Notes: generated by a model from the sequence alone, not told the origin. A DNA stretch of 64,000 nt from an uncultured Candidatus Saccharibacteria bacterium (GCA_938033875.1 CALHKG010000013.1:62001-126000), one strand, 5' to 3'; shown: positions 23,218 to 33,263, counted from the first letter of the stretch. Numbers and translations: made by a program.

Positions 23218-24978
23218 ATGAAACATATTTTACGAATTTTTAGAGGCTATTGGTTGCTGTTTATTATCTTGATTGGATTCACGTATGGCGTTGTGATGGC
23301 GAATTTGTGGCTGCCGGATAAAATGTCGGAAATTGTCAATAATGGCATTATTAAACAAGATGTGTCGGCGATTTGGAATAATGGCTTGATGATGATTTTG
23401 GTGACGGCGGCTGGTGGGTTTTGTTCAATTGTCGTGGGTTTTTTGGCGGCGCGAATTGCTACGGGAATGGCGCAAAAATTGCGATTGAAATTGTTTGAAC
23501 GAATAGAAAGTTTTTCTTTGGCGGACTTTAATAAGTTTTCTACGGCGTCGCTGATTACGCGTTCAACGAATGATATTCAGCAGATTCAAACAACATCAAT
23601 AATGCTGCTTAGACTGGCGTTGATGGCACCGATTATGGCAATTGGTGGTCTGCAAAAAGCCATGAATAATGCGCCCGATTTAAGCTGGATCATTGCTTTG
23701 GCGGTGTTTATTTTACTCGTGGTGATCGCTACGCTATTTACGATTGCTGTGCCTAGGTTTAAGAAATTGCAGGCGCTGGTGGATAAACTTAATTTGGTGG
23801 CGCGGGAAAATTTGGTTGGACTGAAAGTTATTCGCGCGTTCCATAACGAGAAGATTGAGCAGAAAAAATTCCAAGAAGCCAATACGGAATTGAATAAGAT
23901 GAATTTATTTGTGAACCGTTTGATGATGTTGCTTGATCCGATCATGACTTTAGTGATGAACTTTTCGAGTGTGGCAATTGTGTGGTTTGGTGCGCATTTG
24001 ATAAGTAGCGGCAATTTGCAAATTGGTAATATGATGGCGTTTTTGGAATACGCGATGCAGGTGATAATCTCGTTCTTGCTGTTGTCGATGGTGTTTATTA
24101 TGGTGCCGCGAGCCGCCGTATCAGTGCGTCGAGTCGGGGAGGTTTTAGATACTTTGCCGTCAATTACTGACCCGAAGTCGCCGAAAAAATTACCAAAAGA
24201 TGCCAAGGGAAAAATTGAATTTAATGACGTTACATTTACTTATCCTGACGCGGATTTGCCAGTACTTTCGGATATTAATTTTGTAGCTGAACCTGGTCAG
24301 ACAACGGCGTTTATTGGCAGTACTGGTTCGGGAAAGTCGACGTTGATTAATTTGATTCCTCGTTTCTATGATGTTTCGGCTGGGCAGATTTTGCTTGATG
24401 GCGTTGATATTAGAAATCTGAAATTGGAAGATTTGTCTGGTCAAATTGGTTACGTGCCGCAAAAAGGTGTGCTGTTTAGTGGAACGGTTGCTAGTAATAT
24501 CAAATACGGCAACGCTGAGGCTAGTGATAAGTTGGTTGAAAAAGCGGCCAAAATTGCCCAAGCGGAAGAATTTATTAGCGAGTTAAAAAATGGTTATAAA
24601 AGTGAAATCGCTCAGGGCGGTAGCAATGTTTCTGGCGGTCAGCGTCAGCGTCTGTCGATTGCGAGGGCTATTGCGGTTGAGCCGAATGTTTACATTTTTG
24701 ACGATTCGTTTTCGGCGCTTGATTTTAAGACCGATGCGAAGTTGCGGGCTGTGCTTGCAAAGGAAACTAAGAATAAAACTGTGTTAATTGTCGGTCAGCG
24801 AATTAATACGATTATGAATGCAGATAAGATTATTGTGCTTAATGAGGGAAAAATTGTTGGTCAGGGAACGCATCAGGGATTGATGAAAGATTGCGAAGTT
24901 TATCAAGAAATTGCCGCTTCGCAACTCTCGGAAGATGATTTACAGAAAATGTCTATTGCTGCGAAAGGAGTGTTGTAA
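23218..24978 (+). CDS. Heterodimeric ABC exporter, subunit with degenerate catalytic site
   Basis: A 586-residue half transporter: six membrane helices (about 1-300) and a nucleotide-binding domain. Walker A GSTGSGKST and signature VSGGQRQR are normal. Walker B ends in IFDDSFSALD, with aspartate in place of the catalytic glutamate, and the switch is VGQRINTI, with glutamine in place of histidine. This is the pattern of the degenerate half of TM287/288- or LmrCD-like exporters. The partner gene starts on its stop codon (TAATG). Drug or lipid export is likely. Confidence 0.93.
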   Translation: MKHILRIFRGYWLLFIILIGFTYGVVMANLWLPDKMSEIVNNGIIKQDVSAIWNNGLMMILVTAAGGFCSIVVGFLAARIATGMAQKLRLKLFERIESFSLADFNKFSTASLITRSTNDIQQIQTTSIMLLRLALMAPIMAIGGLQKAMNNAPDLSWIIALAVFILLVVIATLFTIAVPRFKKLQALVDKLNLVARENLVGLKVIRAFHNEKIEQKKFQEANTELNKMNLFVNRLMMLLDPIMTLVMNFSSVAIVWFGAHLISSGNLQIGNMMAFLEYAMQVIISFLLLSMVFIMVPRAAVSVRRVGEVLDTLPSITDPKSPKKLPKDAKGKIEFNDVTFTYPDADLPVLSDINFVAEPGQTTAFIGSTGSGKSTLINLIPRFYDVSAGQILLDGVDIRNLKLEDLSGQIGYVPQKGVLFSGTVASNIKYGNAEASDKLVEKAAKIAQAEEFISELKNGYKSEIAQGGSNVSGGQRQRLSIARAIAVEPNVYIFDDSFSALDFKTDAKLRAVLAKETKNKTVLIVGQRINTIMNADKIIVLNEGKIVGQGTHQGLMKDCEVYQEIAASQLSEDDLQKMSIAAKGVL

Positions 24979-26972
24979 TGTCTAGGCAAACTACAAAAAA
25001 GCGACAGCAGGTACGAATGGGCGGCCCGATGGGCGGAATGGGCACTGGCGAAAAGGCTAAAGATTTCAAGGGAACGGTCAAGAAGCTGATTAAATATTTG
25101 TCGGATTTTCGATGGCAAATGTTGATGGTGTTAGTTTTTGCAATTGGGAGTACGATTTTTGCGATTGCCAGCCCGAAGATTTTAGGCGGCGCGACGAATC
25201 AAATTGTTGATGATTATGCCAATATGAAAGCCTACGAGGCGATTACTAGCAAATTGCCAAAAGGTGTTTCTTTACCGGCGGGAACTACTGGCGCGGACGT
25301 TTTGAACCGATTGCCGAATAAGTCGGAGATTGAAAAACAAATTCCGTCCAGTCAGCTTGAGTCGATTAAAAAGCTAGATCTTAGTCGGCGTCCAGAATTT
25401 CATTTTGACGCTATTTGGCGAATAATTATTTTGCTAGTTGGAATGTATGTGTTGAGCGCAATTTTTCGCTATATTCAAACGTGGATAATGACTCAGGTGA
25501 CGCAAACCGTAACTTTCAGGATGCGACAACAATTGTCCGAAAAAATAAATCGTTTGCCGCTGAGTTATTTCGATAAACAAACCTACGGTGAGGTTCTCAG
25601 CCGAATTACCAATGACGTCGATACGATTAGCCAAACACTAAATCAGAGTTTGTCGCAAATTATAACTTCAACGGTTACGGTGCTGGGAATTTTGGTGATG
25701 ATGTTTTCGATTAGTTGGCAGATGTCGCTAGTTGCTATATTGGTTCTTCCTCTGGCGGGTGGCGTGATTACGCTGATCGCAAAGAGCTCGCAAAAACAAT
25801 TCTTGCGCCAGCAAACGCAGCTTGGCGAACTTAATGGACACATTGAAGAAATGTATGGCGGTCATCAAGTGATGCGCGTCTTTAATGGTCAGAAAAAATC
25901 GATTGCTAAGTTTTCTAAGATCAATAATCGGCTTCAGGAGAGCGCCTGGAAGGCTCAATTCTTTTCTGGCTTGATTCACCCGATTATAAATTTTATCAGC
26001 AATATTGGCTACGTTGCTATGACAATTTTGGGCGGTTGGCTGGCGATTAATGGTCGACTGAAAATTGGCGATATTCAGGCGTTTATTCAATACGTCGATC
26101 AGTTCAATCAGCCGCTGGTTCAGGTTGCTAATATCGCTAATATTTTGCAATCGACAGCTGCTGCCGCCGAGCGAGTGTTTGAGTTTTTGGACGAGCCAGA
26201 AGAAGCGGTTGAATCGAATAACTTGGTAAAATTGTCCAACGTAAAAGGCGAAGTTGAATTTGATAATGTTGTCTTTGGTTATAAGCCAGACCAAACTATC
26301 ATCAAAGGTCTGTCGGCGCACATTAAACCAGGTCAGCGCGTGGCGATTGTTGGTCCGACTGGTGCTGGCAAAACGACGCTGGTTAACTTGCTAATGCGAT
26401 TTTATGAGATTAATAGTGGTTCGATTAAAATTGACGGCGTGGATATTCGTAGAATGAAACGTAGCGATGTGCGTCAAATGTTTGGCATGGTGCTGCAGGA
26501 TACGTGGCTGTTTAATGGCACGATTCGTCAGAATTTGATGTATGGCAATCCAAAAGCTACCGAGGAAGAAATGATAAAAACCGCCGAAGAAGCGCATGTT
26601 GATCATTTTGTGCGGTCGCTACCGGGTGGATATGATATGGTTCTTGGTGAGGAGGCTGCTAACATTTCCCAGGGAGAAAAGCAGTTGCTGACAATTGCCA
26701 GAGCGATGCTAGAAAAAGCACCAATGCTGATTCTGGACGAGGCGACAAGCTCGGTTGATACGCGCACCGAAGTCCTTATTCAAAAAGCCATGGAGAAGTT
26801 GATGCAGGGAAAAACTAGTTTTGTTATCGCGCACCGTTTGAGTACCATTCGCGATGCTGATTTGATTTTGGTGGTTAAGGACGGGAATATTATCGAGCAG
26901 GGCAATCACGAAACTCTGCTGAAACAAAATGGATTTTACGCTGAGCTTTATAATAGCCAGTTTTCTGAGTAG
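24978..26972 (+). CDS. Heterodimeric ABC exporter, catalytically competent subunit
   Basis: A 664-residue half transporter. The membrane domain contains a roughly 80-residue extra extracellular segment between helices 1 and 2 (about residues 60-145), not present in the partner. The ATPase domain has GPTGAGKTT, a complete Walker B LILDEATSSVD and switch IAHRLSTI, but a deviant signature ISQGEKQ. The good ATP site is thus made of this Walker A/B and the partner's signature. It overlaps the partner gene by 1 nt. Confidence 0.93.
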   Translation: MSRQTTKKRQQVRMGGPMGGMGTGEKAKDFKGTVKKLIKYLSDFRWQMLMVLVFAIGSTIFAIASPKILGGATNQIVDDYANMKAYEAITSKLPKGVSLPAGTTGADVLNRLPNKSEIEKQIPSSQLESIKKLDLSRRPEFHFDAIWRIIILLVGMYVLSAIFRYIQTWIMTQVTQTVTFRMRQQLSEKINRLPLSYFDKQTYGEVLSRITNDVDTISQTLNQSLSQIITSTVTVLGILVMMFSISWQMSLVAILVLPLAGGVITLIAKSSQKQFLRQQTQLGELNGHIEEMYGGHQVMRVFNGQKKSIAKFSKINNRLQESAWKAQFFSGLIHPIINFISNIGYVAMTILGGWLAINGRLKIGDIQAFIQYVDQFNQPLVQVANIANILQSTAAAAERVFEFLDEPEEAVESNNLVKLSNVKGEVEFDNVVFGYKPDQTIIKGLSAHIKPGQRVAIVGPTGAGKTTLVNLLMRFYEINSGSIKIDGVDIRRMKRSDVRQMFGMVLQDTWLFNGTIRQNLMYGNPKATEEEMIKTAEEAHVDHFVRSLPGGYDMVLGEEAANISQGEKQLLTIARAMLEKAPMLILDEATSSVDTRTEVLIQKAMEKLMQGKTSFVIAHRLSTIRDADLILVVKDGNIIEQGNHETLLKQNGFYAELYNSQFSE

Positions 26973-26979
26973 GTGCTCA

Positions 26980-27720
26980 CTATTTTTTACATAATGATAT
27001 TTTTGTCGCTTCGGGTAAGTGAAGGTCGAAATCAATATTAGTTTTCTGGGCAATTTCATAATAAGGTGGAATTGATGGGTTTTTCGGAAGTTCAATTATT
27101 TTCCCGTCGTTAAATAATTGTCCTTGTCTGTAGACATTGTGAATAAACGGTACATTTGGTTTTGTTTTTCTCAAGCGATATAACGCTGATTCATGCCGTG
27201 TTTCGCCATCTGTAACAACTTTGGGCTGCGTATGCCATTGTCCCATAATACATAATGTTGGTAGAGAGCCGTCAATTCCGAGGATATTTTTAGCTAGCTG
27301 CTCTTCTCGTTCTTGCGGGCTTGGTGGTACAGTGATATTTTCATCTAAATTATCAAAAAATGTATCAATAAAAACGAGCTCTTTAAGTTGATTTTGTTGC
27401 AGAAGAATTGCTATCGTCTTTATCATTTCAAGAGATAAAATGCTCGAATCAAAAAGGTCTTCATCAACTAAGGAAAAATCGCAAGAGCCGGTCTTTACTG
27501 AATTGATGAAGTTGAGTACAGTGGGGCTTGCCTCAATAGCTAATCTCTTTACGCCAAGTTTTATAACTAGAGTATAGATAATATCGGCATTTTCTTTTAT
27601 GCCGTGAATTTCACTATGAACAATTAGGTTTGACTTTTGTAAGGCAGGTAGCAGGAGATCGAGGTGTTTTATGTCTAATTGTTTCGGCAAAAATGTTTTG
27701 ATGATATCGTGATTATTCAT
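26980..27720 (-). CDS. Hypothetical protein, possible TraB/erythromycin-esterase-like fold
   Basis: A 246-residue soluble protein I cannot assign with certainty. HSEIHGIKENADIIY near residue 34 and CIMGQWHTQP near residue 158 recall the His/Glu patterns of TraB/ChaN or erythromycin-esterase-like hydrolases, but the similarity is weak. It converges with the ABC exporter, 7 nt apart. No signal peptide or membrane segment is seen. Confidence 0.65.
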   Translation of the reverse strand: MNNHDIIKTFLPKQLDIKHLDLLLPALQKSNLIVHSEIHGIKENADIIYTLVIKLGVKRLAIEASPTVLNFINSVKTGSCDFSLVDEDLFDSSILSLEMIKTIAILLQQNQLKELVFIDTFFDNLDENITVPPSPQEREEQLAKNILGIDGSLPTLCIMGQWHTQPKVVTDGETRHESALYRLRKTKPNVPFIHNVYRQGQLFNDGKIIELPKNPSIPPYYEIAQKTNIDFDLHLPEATKISLCKK

Positions 27721-27805
27721 AAGTGCTAATTGATATTTTACTTCATAAAACTGTAAATATATAGGGCCGCGTCGTTGATAATTTGTCGATATTTGGCGAA
27801 CTATT

Positions 27806-27811
27806 TATAAT
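27806..27811 (+). promoter_or_regulatory. -10 element of the TylF-like methyltransferase gene, leaderless type
   Basis: TATAAT, 6 nt before ATG 27818; no Shine-Dalgarno sequence. Confidence 0.6.
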
Positions 27812-27817
27812 TAAGTC

Positions 27818-28450
27818 ATGAATATCGCAGACCAACTCCTCACTAAATACCCGATCATTTCTGACCAAGTCGATATAAAAGAACTTGGTACACTTTTAAG
27901 AGAGTTGGAAAAAACTTTACGCCGTGGCGCCACTGGAAATATTGTGGAGTTTGGTTGTTATGTTGGCACAACTAGTTTGTTTATTCGCCGATTATTGGAT
28001 GCTTATGATTTTACGGGCGAGTTTCACGTTTACGATTCGTTTGCGGGATTGCCAGAAAAAACCCAGAAGGATAATAGCGCCGCGGGTGATCAATTTAAGG
28101 CTGGCGAGTTATTAGCGCCGCGTAAGACGTTTGTCCAGAATTTTAAGAAAGCAGGATTGAAGTCGCCGATTATTCACAAAGGCTGGTTTTCCGATTTTAC
28201 TTCTGATGACGTGCCGGAAAATATTATGTTTGCGTTTTTTGATGGCGATTTTTACGAATCAATTGTCGATTCTTTTCGGGTTTGTGAAAGTAAGTTTAAC
28301 GAAGACGCAATAATTATTGTTGATGATTACGTAAATGAAGCTCTACCGGGCGCCGCAAAAGCCACTGATGAATGGCTAAAAGTTAACCGACAATTCACAG
28401 TCAGGACTGAGGCCAGTCTGGCAATTATCTCCTCTTGCCCAAAAACATAA
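27818..28450 (+). CDS. TylF/MycF-like O-methyltransferase
   Basis: A 210-residue SAM-dependent methyltransferase of the macrocin O-methyltransferase type, which usually methylates sugar hydroxyls. VEFGCYVGTTS is the SAM-binding loop, HVYDSFAGLP is typical of the TylF family, and FFDGDFYES and IIVDDYVN carry metal-binding acidic residues. In this bacterium a surface sugar is a more likely target than an antibiotic. It stands alone before the arc operon. Confidence 0.85.
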   Translation: MNIADQLLTKYPIISDQVDIKELGTLLRELEKTLRRGATGNIVEFGCYVGTTSLFIRRLLDAYDFTGEFHVYDSFAGLPEKTQKDNSAAGDQFKAGELLAPRKTFVQNFKKAGLKSPIIHKGWFSDFTSDDVPENIMFAFFDGDFYESIVDSFRVCESKFNEDAIIIVDDYVNEALPGAAKATDEWLKVNRQFTVRTEASLAIISSCPKT

Positions 28451-28453
28451 ACG

Positions 28454-28462
28454 TGTTACAAT
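28454..28462 (+). promoter_or_regulatory. Extended -10 promoter of the arc operon
   Basis: TGTTACAAT is an extended -10 element. It leaves a leader of about 30 nt that carries AGGGGAGG before ATG 28498, so arcA is translated from a classical Shine-Dalgarno site. No ArgR-type box could be identified with confidence. Confidence 0.5.
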
Positions 28463-28497
28463 TAAAACATCACTAATATAAACAGGGGAGGGTTGTG

Positions 28498-29736
28498 ATG
28501 GACGAACCAATTCACATCACGTCTGAAATAGGAAAACTTAAGACCGTTCTATTGCATCGGCCAGGTGAAGAGCTGGAGAATTTGACGCCAGACTATCTGA
28601 CCGATCTTTTATTTGACGATATTCCATATCTGAAAGTGGCGCAGGCTGAACACGATGCTTTTGCGGAAGCATTGAGAAGTCGTGGAATCGAAGTTTTGTA
28701 TCTGGATCAATTGGTCGCCGAGGCAATTAACACAGACCAATTGCGTGAACAATTTGTCGATGAAATGTTGGCTGCTTCTAAGCAGGATTCACGCCGTGTT
28801 ACTCAAACATTGCGCCAATTCTTGTTGGATTTGCCAACTCACGCTATGATTCGCAAGATTATGGCTGGTGTTCGCAAGGATGAAATTACTTTGCCTCCAG
28901 ACCAACATCAGCAGTTGCATAATATGATCGAGAAAAATCGTTATCCGTTCTATCTCGATCCAATGCCAAACCTATACTTTACACGCGACCCAGCTGCCGC
29001 AATTGGTAACGGTTTGACAATTAACAAGATGCACTGGACGGCTCGTCGTCGTGAATCGCTATTTATGCGCTACATCATCGACCACCATCCACGTTTTGCT
29101 AATCGTGCGCCAGTTTGGTACAACCGCACAGAGAAATTCTCAATGGAAGGCGGCGACGAATTAATATTAAGCGATAAGGTTATGGTAATTGGTGTTTCAG
29201 AGCGAACGACTGCTGAGGCAATTGAAAAGATGGCAACCAAGCTGTTTGCTGGCTCGAAATTCGAGAAAGTCATTGCTATGGAAATTCCAAAATCTCACGC
29301 CTTTATGCACCTAGACACCGTGTTTACGATGATTGATCGTGATAAGTTTACGATTCACCCAGAAATTCGCGACCACGGCGGCAGGATGAATTGTTTTATT
29401 TTAGAGAAGGTTGAAGGTCAGCCATTCCCACGAATTACACACGAAACAGACCTGGAACACGTCTTGAGAGTTGCGCTGGGCTTGCCAAGTGTTACGTTGA
29501 TTGAGTGTGGCGGTGGCGATCCGATTGCTGCTGCTCGTGAGCAATGGAATGACGGTTCAAACACTTTGGCGATTGCGCCGGGTGTTGTGGTGACTTATGA
29601 TCGCAACTACGTAACTAACCAGAAATTGCGCGAAAACGGTATTGAAGTTATTGAGATTAGTGGTGCTGAGCTTGGACGCGGTCGTGGCGGTCCACGCTGT
29701 ATGAGTATGCCGCTAGTACGAGAGGATGTATTCTAA
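28498..29736 (+). CDS. arcA: Arginine deiminase
   Basis: This 412-residue enzyme hydrolyses arginine to citrulline and ammonia, the first step of the ADI pathway. Active-site motifs are FTRDPAA, MEGGDELIL, FMHLDTVFT and the C-terminal GRGGPRCMSMP with the nucleophilic cysteine. ATG 28498 is preferred to GTG 28495 because of its spacing to AGGGGAGG. It overlaps arcB by 1 nt. The operon gives ATP and ammonia from host arginine, and is known from oral Saccharibacteria, where it aids the epibiont and its host cell. Confidence 0.97.
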   Translation: MDEPIHITSEIGKLKTVLLHRPGEELENLTPDYLTDLLFDDIPYLKVAQAEHDAFAEALRSRGIEVLYLDQLVAEAINTDQLREQFVDEMLAASKQDSRRVTQTLRQFLLDLPTHAMIRKIMAGVRKDEITLPPDQHQQLHNMIEKNRYPFYLDPMPNLYFTRDPAAAIGNGLTINKMHWTARRRESLFMRYIIDHHPRFANRAPVWYNRTEKFSMEGGDELILSDKVMVIGVSERTTAEAIEKMATKLFAGSKFEKVIAMEIPKSHAFMHLDTVFTMIDRDKFTIHPEIRDHGGRMNCFILEKVEGQPFPRITHETDLEHVLRVALGLPSVTLIECGGGDPIAAAREQWNDGSNTLAIAPGVVVTYDRNYVTNQKLRENGIEVIEISGAELGRGRGGPRCMSMPLVREDVF

Positions 29737-30725
29737 TGGCTCAGAGTTTGAAAGGGCGATCGCTATTAACTTTGAGCGATTATACAGCAGAGGAAATTCG
29801 CTTATTGCTAGATACGGCTCGTGAATATCGCCGATTGAAATATGCCGGCATTCCGCACCGAATTCATGAGGGTAAAAACGTGGCTTTGTTGTTCGAAAAG
29901 GCTTCAACGCGAACGCGCTGCGCATTTACGGTGGCTGCTAATGACCTTGGAGTTGCGCCGGAATACCTCGGTAAAGATGATATTCAATTGGGTAAGAAAG
30001 AGACGGTTGAAGATACCGCTAAGGTTTTGGGACGAATGTTTGACGGAATTGAGTTCCGTGGCTTTGATCACGCGACTGTTGAGGAATTAGCGCGTCACGC
30101 TGGCGTTCCAGTGTGGAATGGATTGACCGATAAGTTTCATCCAACGCAGATTTTGGCTGACTTCATGACAATTGAAGAGCATGTCGGAAAATTGAAGGGA
30201 ACTAAGTTGGTATTTGTTGGCGATGGTCGCAACAATATGGCGAACTCGCTGATGATCGGCTCAGCTATTATGGGACTTGATTTTCGCATTTTGGCTCCTC
30301 GTGAATTGCATCCAGAGCAAGCTTTGGTTGATAAGGCAAATCACTTTGCCAGGTCAAGTCATGCACGCATTGCCATTACCGACAATTTTGAAGAAGCTTT
30401 GCGCGGTGCTGACGTTATTTACACGGACGTTTGGGTTTCAATGGGTGAAGAAGACAAGTTTGCTGAACGCATTAACCAATTGCGGCATTTCCAAGTTAAT
30501 CGCCAGATGATTAACCTAACAGGAAATCCTGAGGTCAAGTTTATGCACTGTTTGCCAGCATTCCATGACGCATTAACGATTACTGGAAAGAAGATTCAGG
30601 AAGATTTCGGTTTAGATTCAATGGAAGTGACGGATGAGGTGTTCCGCTCGCCACATTCGATAGTTTTTGATCAAGCGGAAAATCGTATGCATACAATCAA
30701 GGCTGTGATGGCTTTGACATTGTAG
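29736..30725 (+). CDS. arcB: Ornithine carbamoyltransferase, catabolic
   Basis: This 329-residue enzyme converts citrulline and phosphate to ornithine and carbamoyl phosphate. The carbamoyl-phosphate motif is STRTR, followed by HPTQ and the ornithine-site motif FMHCLPAFHD. Its place between arcA and a transporter and carbamate kinase shows the catabolic direction. The start overlaps the arcA stop (TAATG). Confidence 0.96.
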   Translation: MAQSLKGRSLLTLSDYTAEEIRLLLDTAREYRRLKYAGIPHRIHEGKNVALLFEKASTRTRCAFTVAANDLGVAPEYLGKDDIQLGKKETVEDTAKVLGRMFDGIEFRGFDHATVEELARHAGVPVWNGLTDKFHPTQILADFMTIEEHVGKLKGTKLVFVGDGRNNMANSLMIGSAIMGLDFRILAPRELHPEQALVDKANHFARSSHARIAITDNFEEALRGADVIYTDVWVSMGEEDKFAERINQLRHFQVNRQMINLTGNPEVKFMHCLPAFHDALTITGKKIQEDFGLDSMEVTDEVFRSPHSIVFDQAENRMHTIKAVMALTL

Positions 30726-30764
30726 TTGTTGTCGTAATAAGGAGGTTAAGGAGGCTCCGAGGCA

Positions 30765-32309
30765 ATGGTAGAAAAAATTAAAAAAGCAAAGCAGAAGCTT
30801 CGATCACCGTCGGCGTTTACTATTTTGTTTGTCGTGATCATCGTTATGGCGGCACTGACGTGGGTTGTTCCTTCTGGACTATATAAGACAAACGAAGATG
30901 GTAATCGTATCGCGGGGTCGTATCATGTAGTAAATAAAGATCGCACTGTCAAGGAAAAGAAGGATGGTAAAGAGATTGAAGTCGATAAGCATGATCGACA
31001 AGGTCTATGGGACGTCTTCACTGCGCCGATTAAAGGCATGACGAATAAGCTTGATGTGATTGTTTTCGTCATGGTGCTTGGTGGATTCTTGGGCGTTACC
31101 ATGAAGACCGGTGCTCTTGATGCTTCTCTTGGTGCGCTACTTCGCAAGCTTAAGGGTAAAGAAAAATGGCTCATTCCAATTTTGATGACGCTATTTGCTA
31201 TCGGTGGTACAACTTACGGCATGCAGGAAGAAACTGTGGCGTTTTACGCACTAGTTATACCAATGATGATTGCTGCTGGCTATAACGCCATGACTGGTGT
31301 GATGGTGATTGTGCTTGGCGCTGGTACGGGTGTGCTCGGTTCAACCATTAACCCATTCTCTACTGGTGCTGCAGCCGCAACAGCAGACGTAAAGCTAGGT
31401 AGTGTAATTCCAATTATGTCTATCATTTTAGTACTGTGTCTGATTGCAGCAATTATCTTCACTATGCGCTACGCGGCAAAAGTGAAGGCTGGCAAATATA
31501 AGGAGGATGTTCGTTATAAGCCAGCTACGGCTGCTCTAGATATGGAAGACATACCAAAACTAACTACCCCACGAAAAGTTGTCATGGGTGTATTCGCTAT
31601 CACATTTATCTTGATGGTTCTTTCGCTGATTCCTTGGGGGAGCTGGGAAATTACTTTCTTTGACGACGTGTTTAAGAGAGCTTCAGATTTACCAGTTATC
31701 GGTGCGGCGCTCGGCGTGGTTCATAGTGCCGCCTTTGGTGAATGGCTGTTTGGCGAAATCACTACACTGTTCTTGATGTCAACTATTGTCATAACCGCAA
31801 TTTACTATAAAGAATTTAAAAAAGAGGGTGTTTTCCCAGTTGACACTTTTATTGATGGCGTGAAAGATATCTTACCAGTTGCTTTGATTATCGCAGTGGC
31901 AACCGGCGTCTCTGTTGTGATGACTAACGGTGAGATCCAGGACACAATCATCAGCTGGGGTGAATCTCTTCTGAAAGATGCTGGTGGCGGTGTTGTCGGT
32001 GTGTTGGCGTATCTGTTCTACTTGCCAATGTCATTTATCGTTCCGTCATCATCAGGTTTGGCGGCAGCAACTATGCCAGTTATTGCGCCAATTGCTGACC
32101 TGGTTGGCTCAAGCAAAGAAGTTATGGTTGCCGCATTTGCGACAGCATCTGGGCTGATCAACATGATGGCTCCAACTATCGCGTCGTTGATGGGTGGATT
32201 GGCTTTGGCTGGCGTTTCATATCGCGACTGGCTAAAACGCTCAGCTCCAATTATGGCGGTATTTGCTGTTATCAGCATCACAGTTATTGCAATTTTCGGA
32301 GCACTGTAG
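30765..32309 (+). CDS. arcD: YfcC/ArcD-like arginine-ornithine exchanger
   Basis: A 514-residue membrane protein with about 12 helices, of the YfcC/DcuC-like family that includes the ArcD2 type of arginine/ornithine antiporter. Motifs include GTTYGMQEETVAFY and STINPFSTGAAAA. Two purine-rich SD-like sequences, AAGGAGG and AAGGAGG, lie in tandem in the 39-nt gap after arcB. Position in the operon, rather than a diagnostic residue, supports arginine/ornithine exchange. Confidence 0.87.
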   Translation: MVEKIKKAKQKLRSPSAFTILFVVIIVMAALTWVVPSGLYKTNEDGNRIAGSYHVVNKDRTVKEKKDGKEIEVDKHDRQGLWDVFTAPIKGMTNKLDVIVFVMVLGGFLGVTMKTGALDASLGALLRKLKGKEKWLIPILMTLFAIGGTTYGMQEETVAFYALVIPMMIAAGYNAMTGVMVIVLGAGTGVLGSTINPFSTGAAAATADVKLGSVIPIMSIILVLCLIAAIIFTMRYAAKVKAGKYKEDVRYKPATAALDMEDIPKLTTPRKVVMGVFAITFILMVLSLIPWGSWEITFFDDVFKRASDLPVIGAALGVVHSAAFGEWLFGEITTLFLMSTIVITAIYYKEFKKEGVFPVDTFIDGVKDILPVALIIAVATGVSVVMTNGEIQDTIISWGESLLKDAGGGVVGVLAYLFYLPMSFIVPSSSGLAAATMPVIAPIADLVGSSKEVMVAAFATASGLINMMAPTIASLMGGLALAGVSYRDWLKRSAPIMAVFAVISITVIAIFGAL

Positions 32310-32312
32310 CCT

Positions 32313-33263
32313 ATGGATAAGAAGCGTACTATTGTAGTAGCGCTCGGTGGTAACGCCCTGCAACGGCAGGGCGAAGCCGCGTCTGAGCAACAGCAACGAG
32401 TAGCCGATGAAACGGTTCGACAACTTTTACCGTTAATCCAGGCTGGTCATAACGTAGCAATTGTTCATGGTAATGGTCCTCAGGTTGGTAATATTGTGTT
32501 GCACGAAGAGGCGATTAACACGCCAGATGTGCCAAGCTTGCCGCTGGAAGATTCTGGCGCTATGAGTCAGGGATTGATTGGCTTTTGGTTGCAGCAGGCT
32601 TTTCATGACGCCTTTATGATTAATCAGATGAACAATCGCGCTGTTAGCGTTATAACCCAAACGATTGTTAGTTTGAGCGATCCAGCATTCCAAAATCCAA
32701 CCAAGCCAATTGGTCCGTTCTATTCGGAAGACGAGGCAAAAACCGTCGCTAGCGAACGCGGCTACACGGTAAAAGAAGACGCTGGCCGTGGCTGGCGGCG
32801 TGTCGTTCCATCGCCAAAACCTCAGACAATTGTCGAGGCTGATGTGATTAAGGCGTTGGTTCATGCTGGCGTGACGGTCGTTTCAACTGGCGGCGGCGGC
32901 ATTCCTGTTTTACAAGACGAAACTGGTCAATTAAAAGGCGTCGCTGCGGTCATTGATAAGGACTTCGGCGCGGCAAAATTGGCAGATCTTTTGGACGCTG
33001 ACACTTTGCTGATTTTGACTTCGGTTGATGCTGCTAAAATTAATTTTGGCAAACCAGATGAACAATCTCTTGGGGAAGTTTCAATAGAAGAGCTCCAAAA
33101 GCATATTGACGATGGGCAATTTGCGCCAGGTTCAATGTTGCCAAAAACTCAGGCTGCCTTGTCGTTCCTGGATGGAAAGTCGGGGCGTACGGCGATTATT
33201 ACTTCGCTGGATAAAATCGCTGAAGCCATTAGCGGCTCAGCAGGCACGATAGTCAAATCGTAA
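32313..33263 (+). CDS. arcC: Carbamate kinase
   Basis: This 316-residue enzyme makes ATP from carbamoyl phosphate and ADP, the energy-yielding step of the ADI pathway. The N-terminal VALGGNAL and the GNGPQVGN and TGGGGIP loops are typical. It starts 3 nt after the transporter stop and is followed by a hairpin terminator. Confidence 0.96.
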   Translation: MDKKRTIVVALGGNALQRQGEAASEQQQRVADETVRQLLPLIQAGHNVAIVHGNGPQVGNIVLHEEAINTPDVPSLPLEDSGAMSQGLIGFWLQQAFHDAFMINQMNNRAVSVITQTIVSLSDPAFQNPTKPIGPFYSEDEAKTVASERGYTVKEDAGRGWRRVVPSPKPQTIVEADVIKALVHAGVTVVSTGGGGIPVLQDETGQLKGVAAVIDKDFGAAKLADLLDADTLLILTSVDAAKINFGKPDEQSLGEVSIEELQKHIDDGQFAPGSMLPKTQAALSFLDGKSGRTAIITSLDKIAEAISGSAGTIVKS

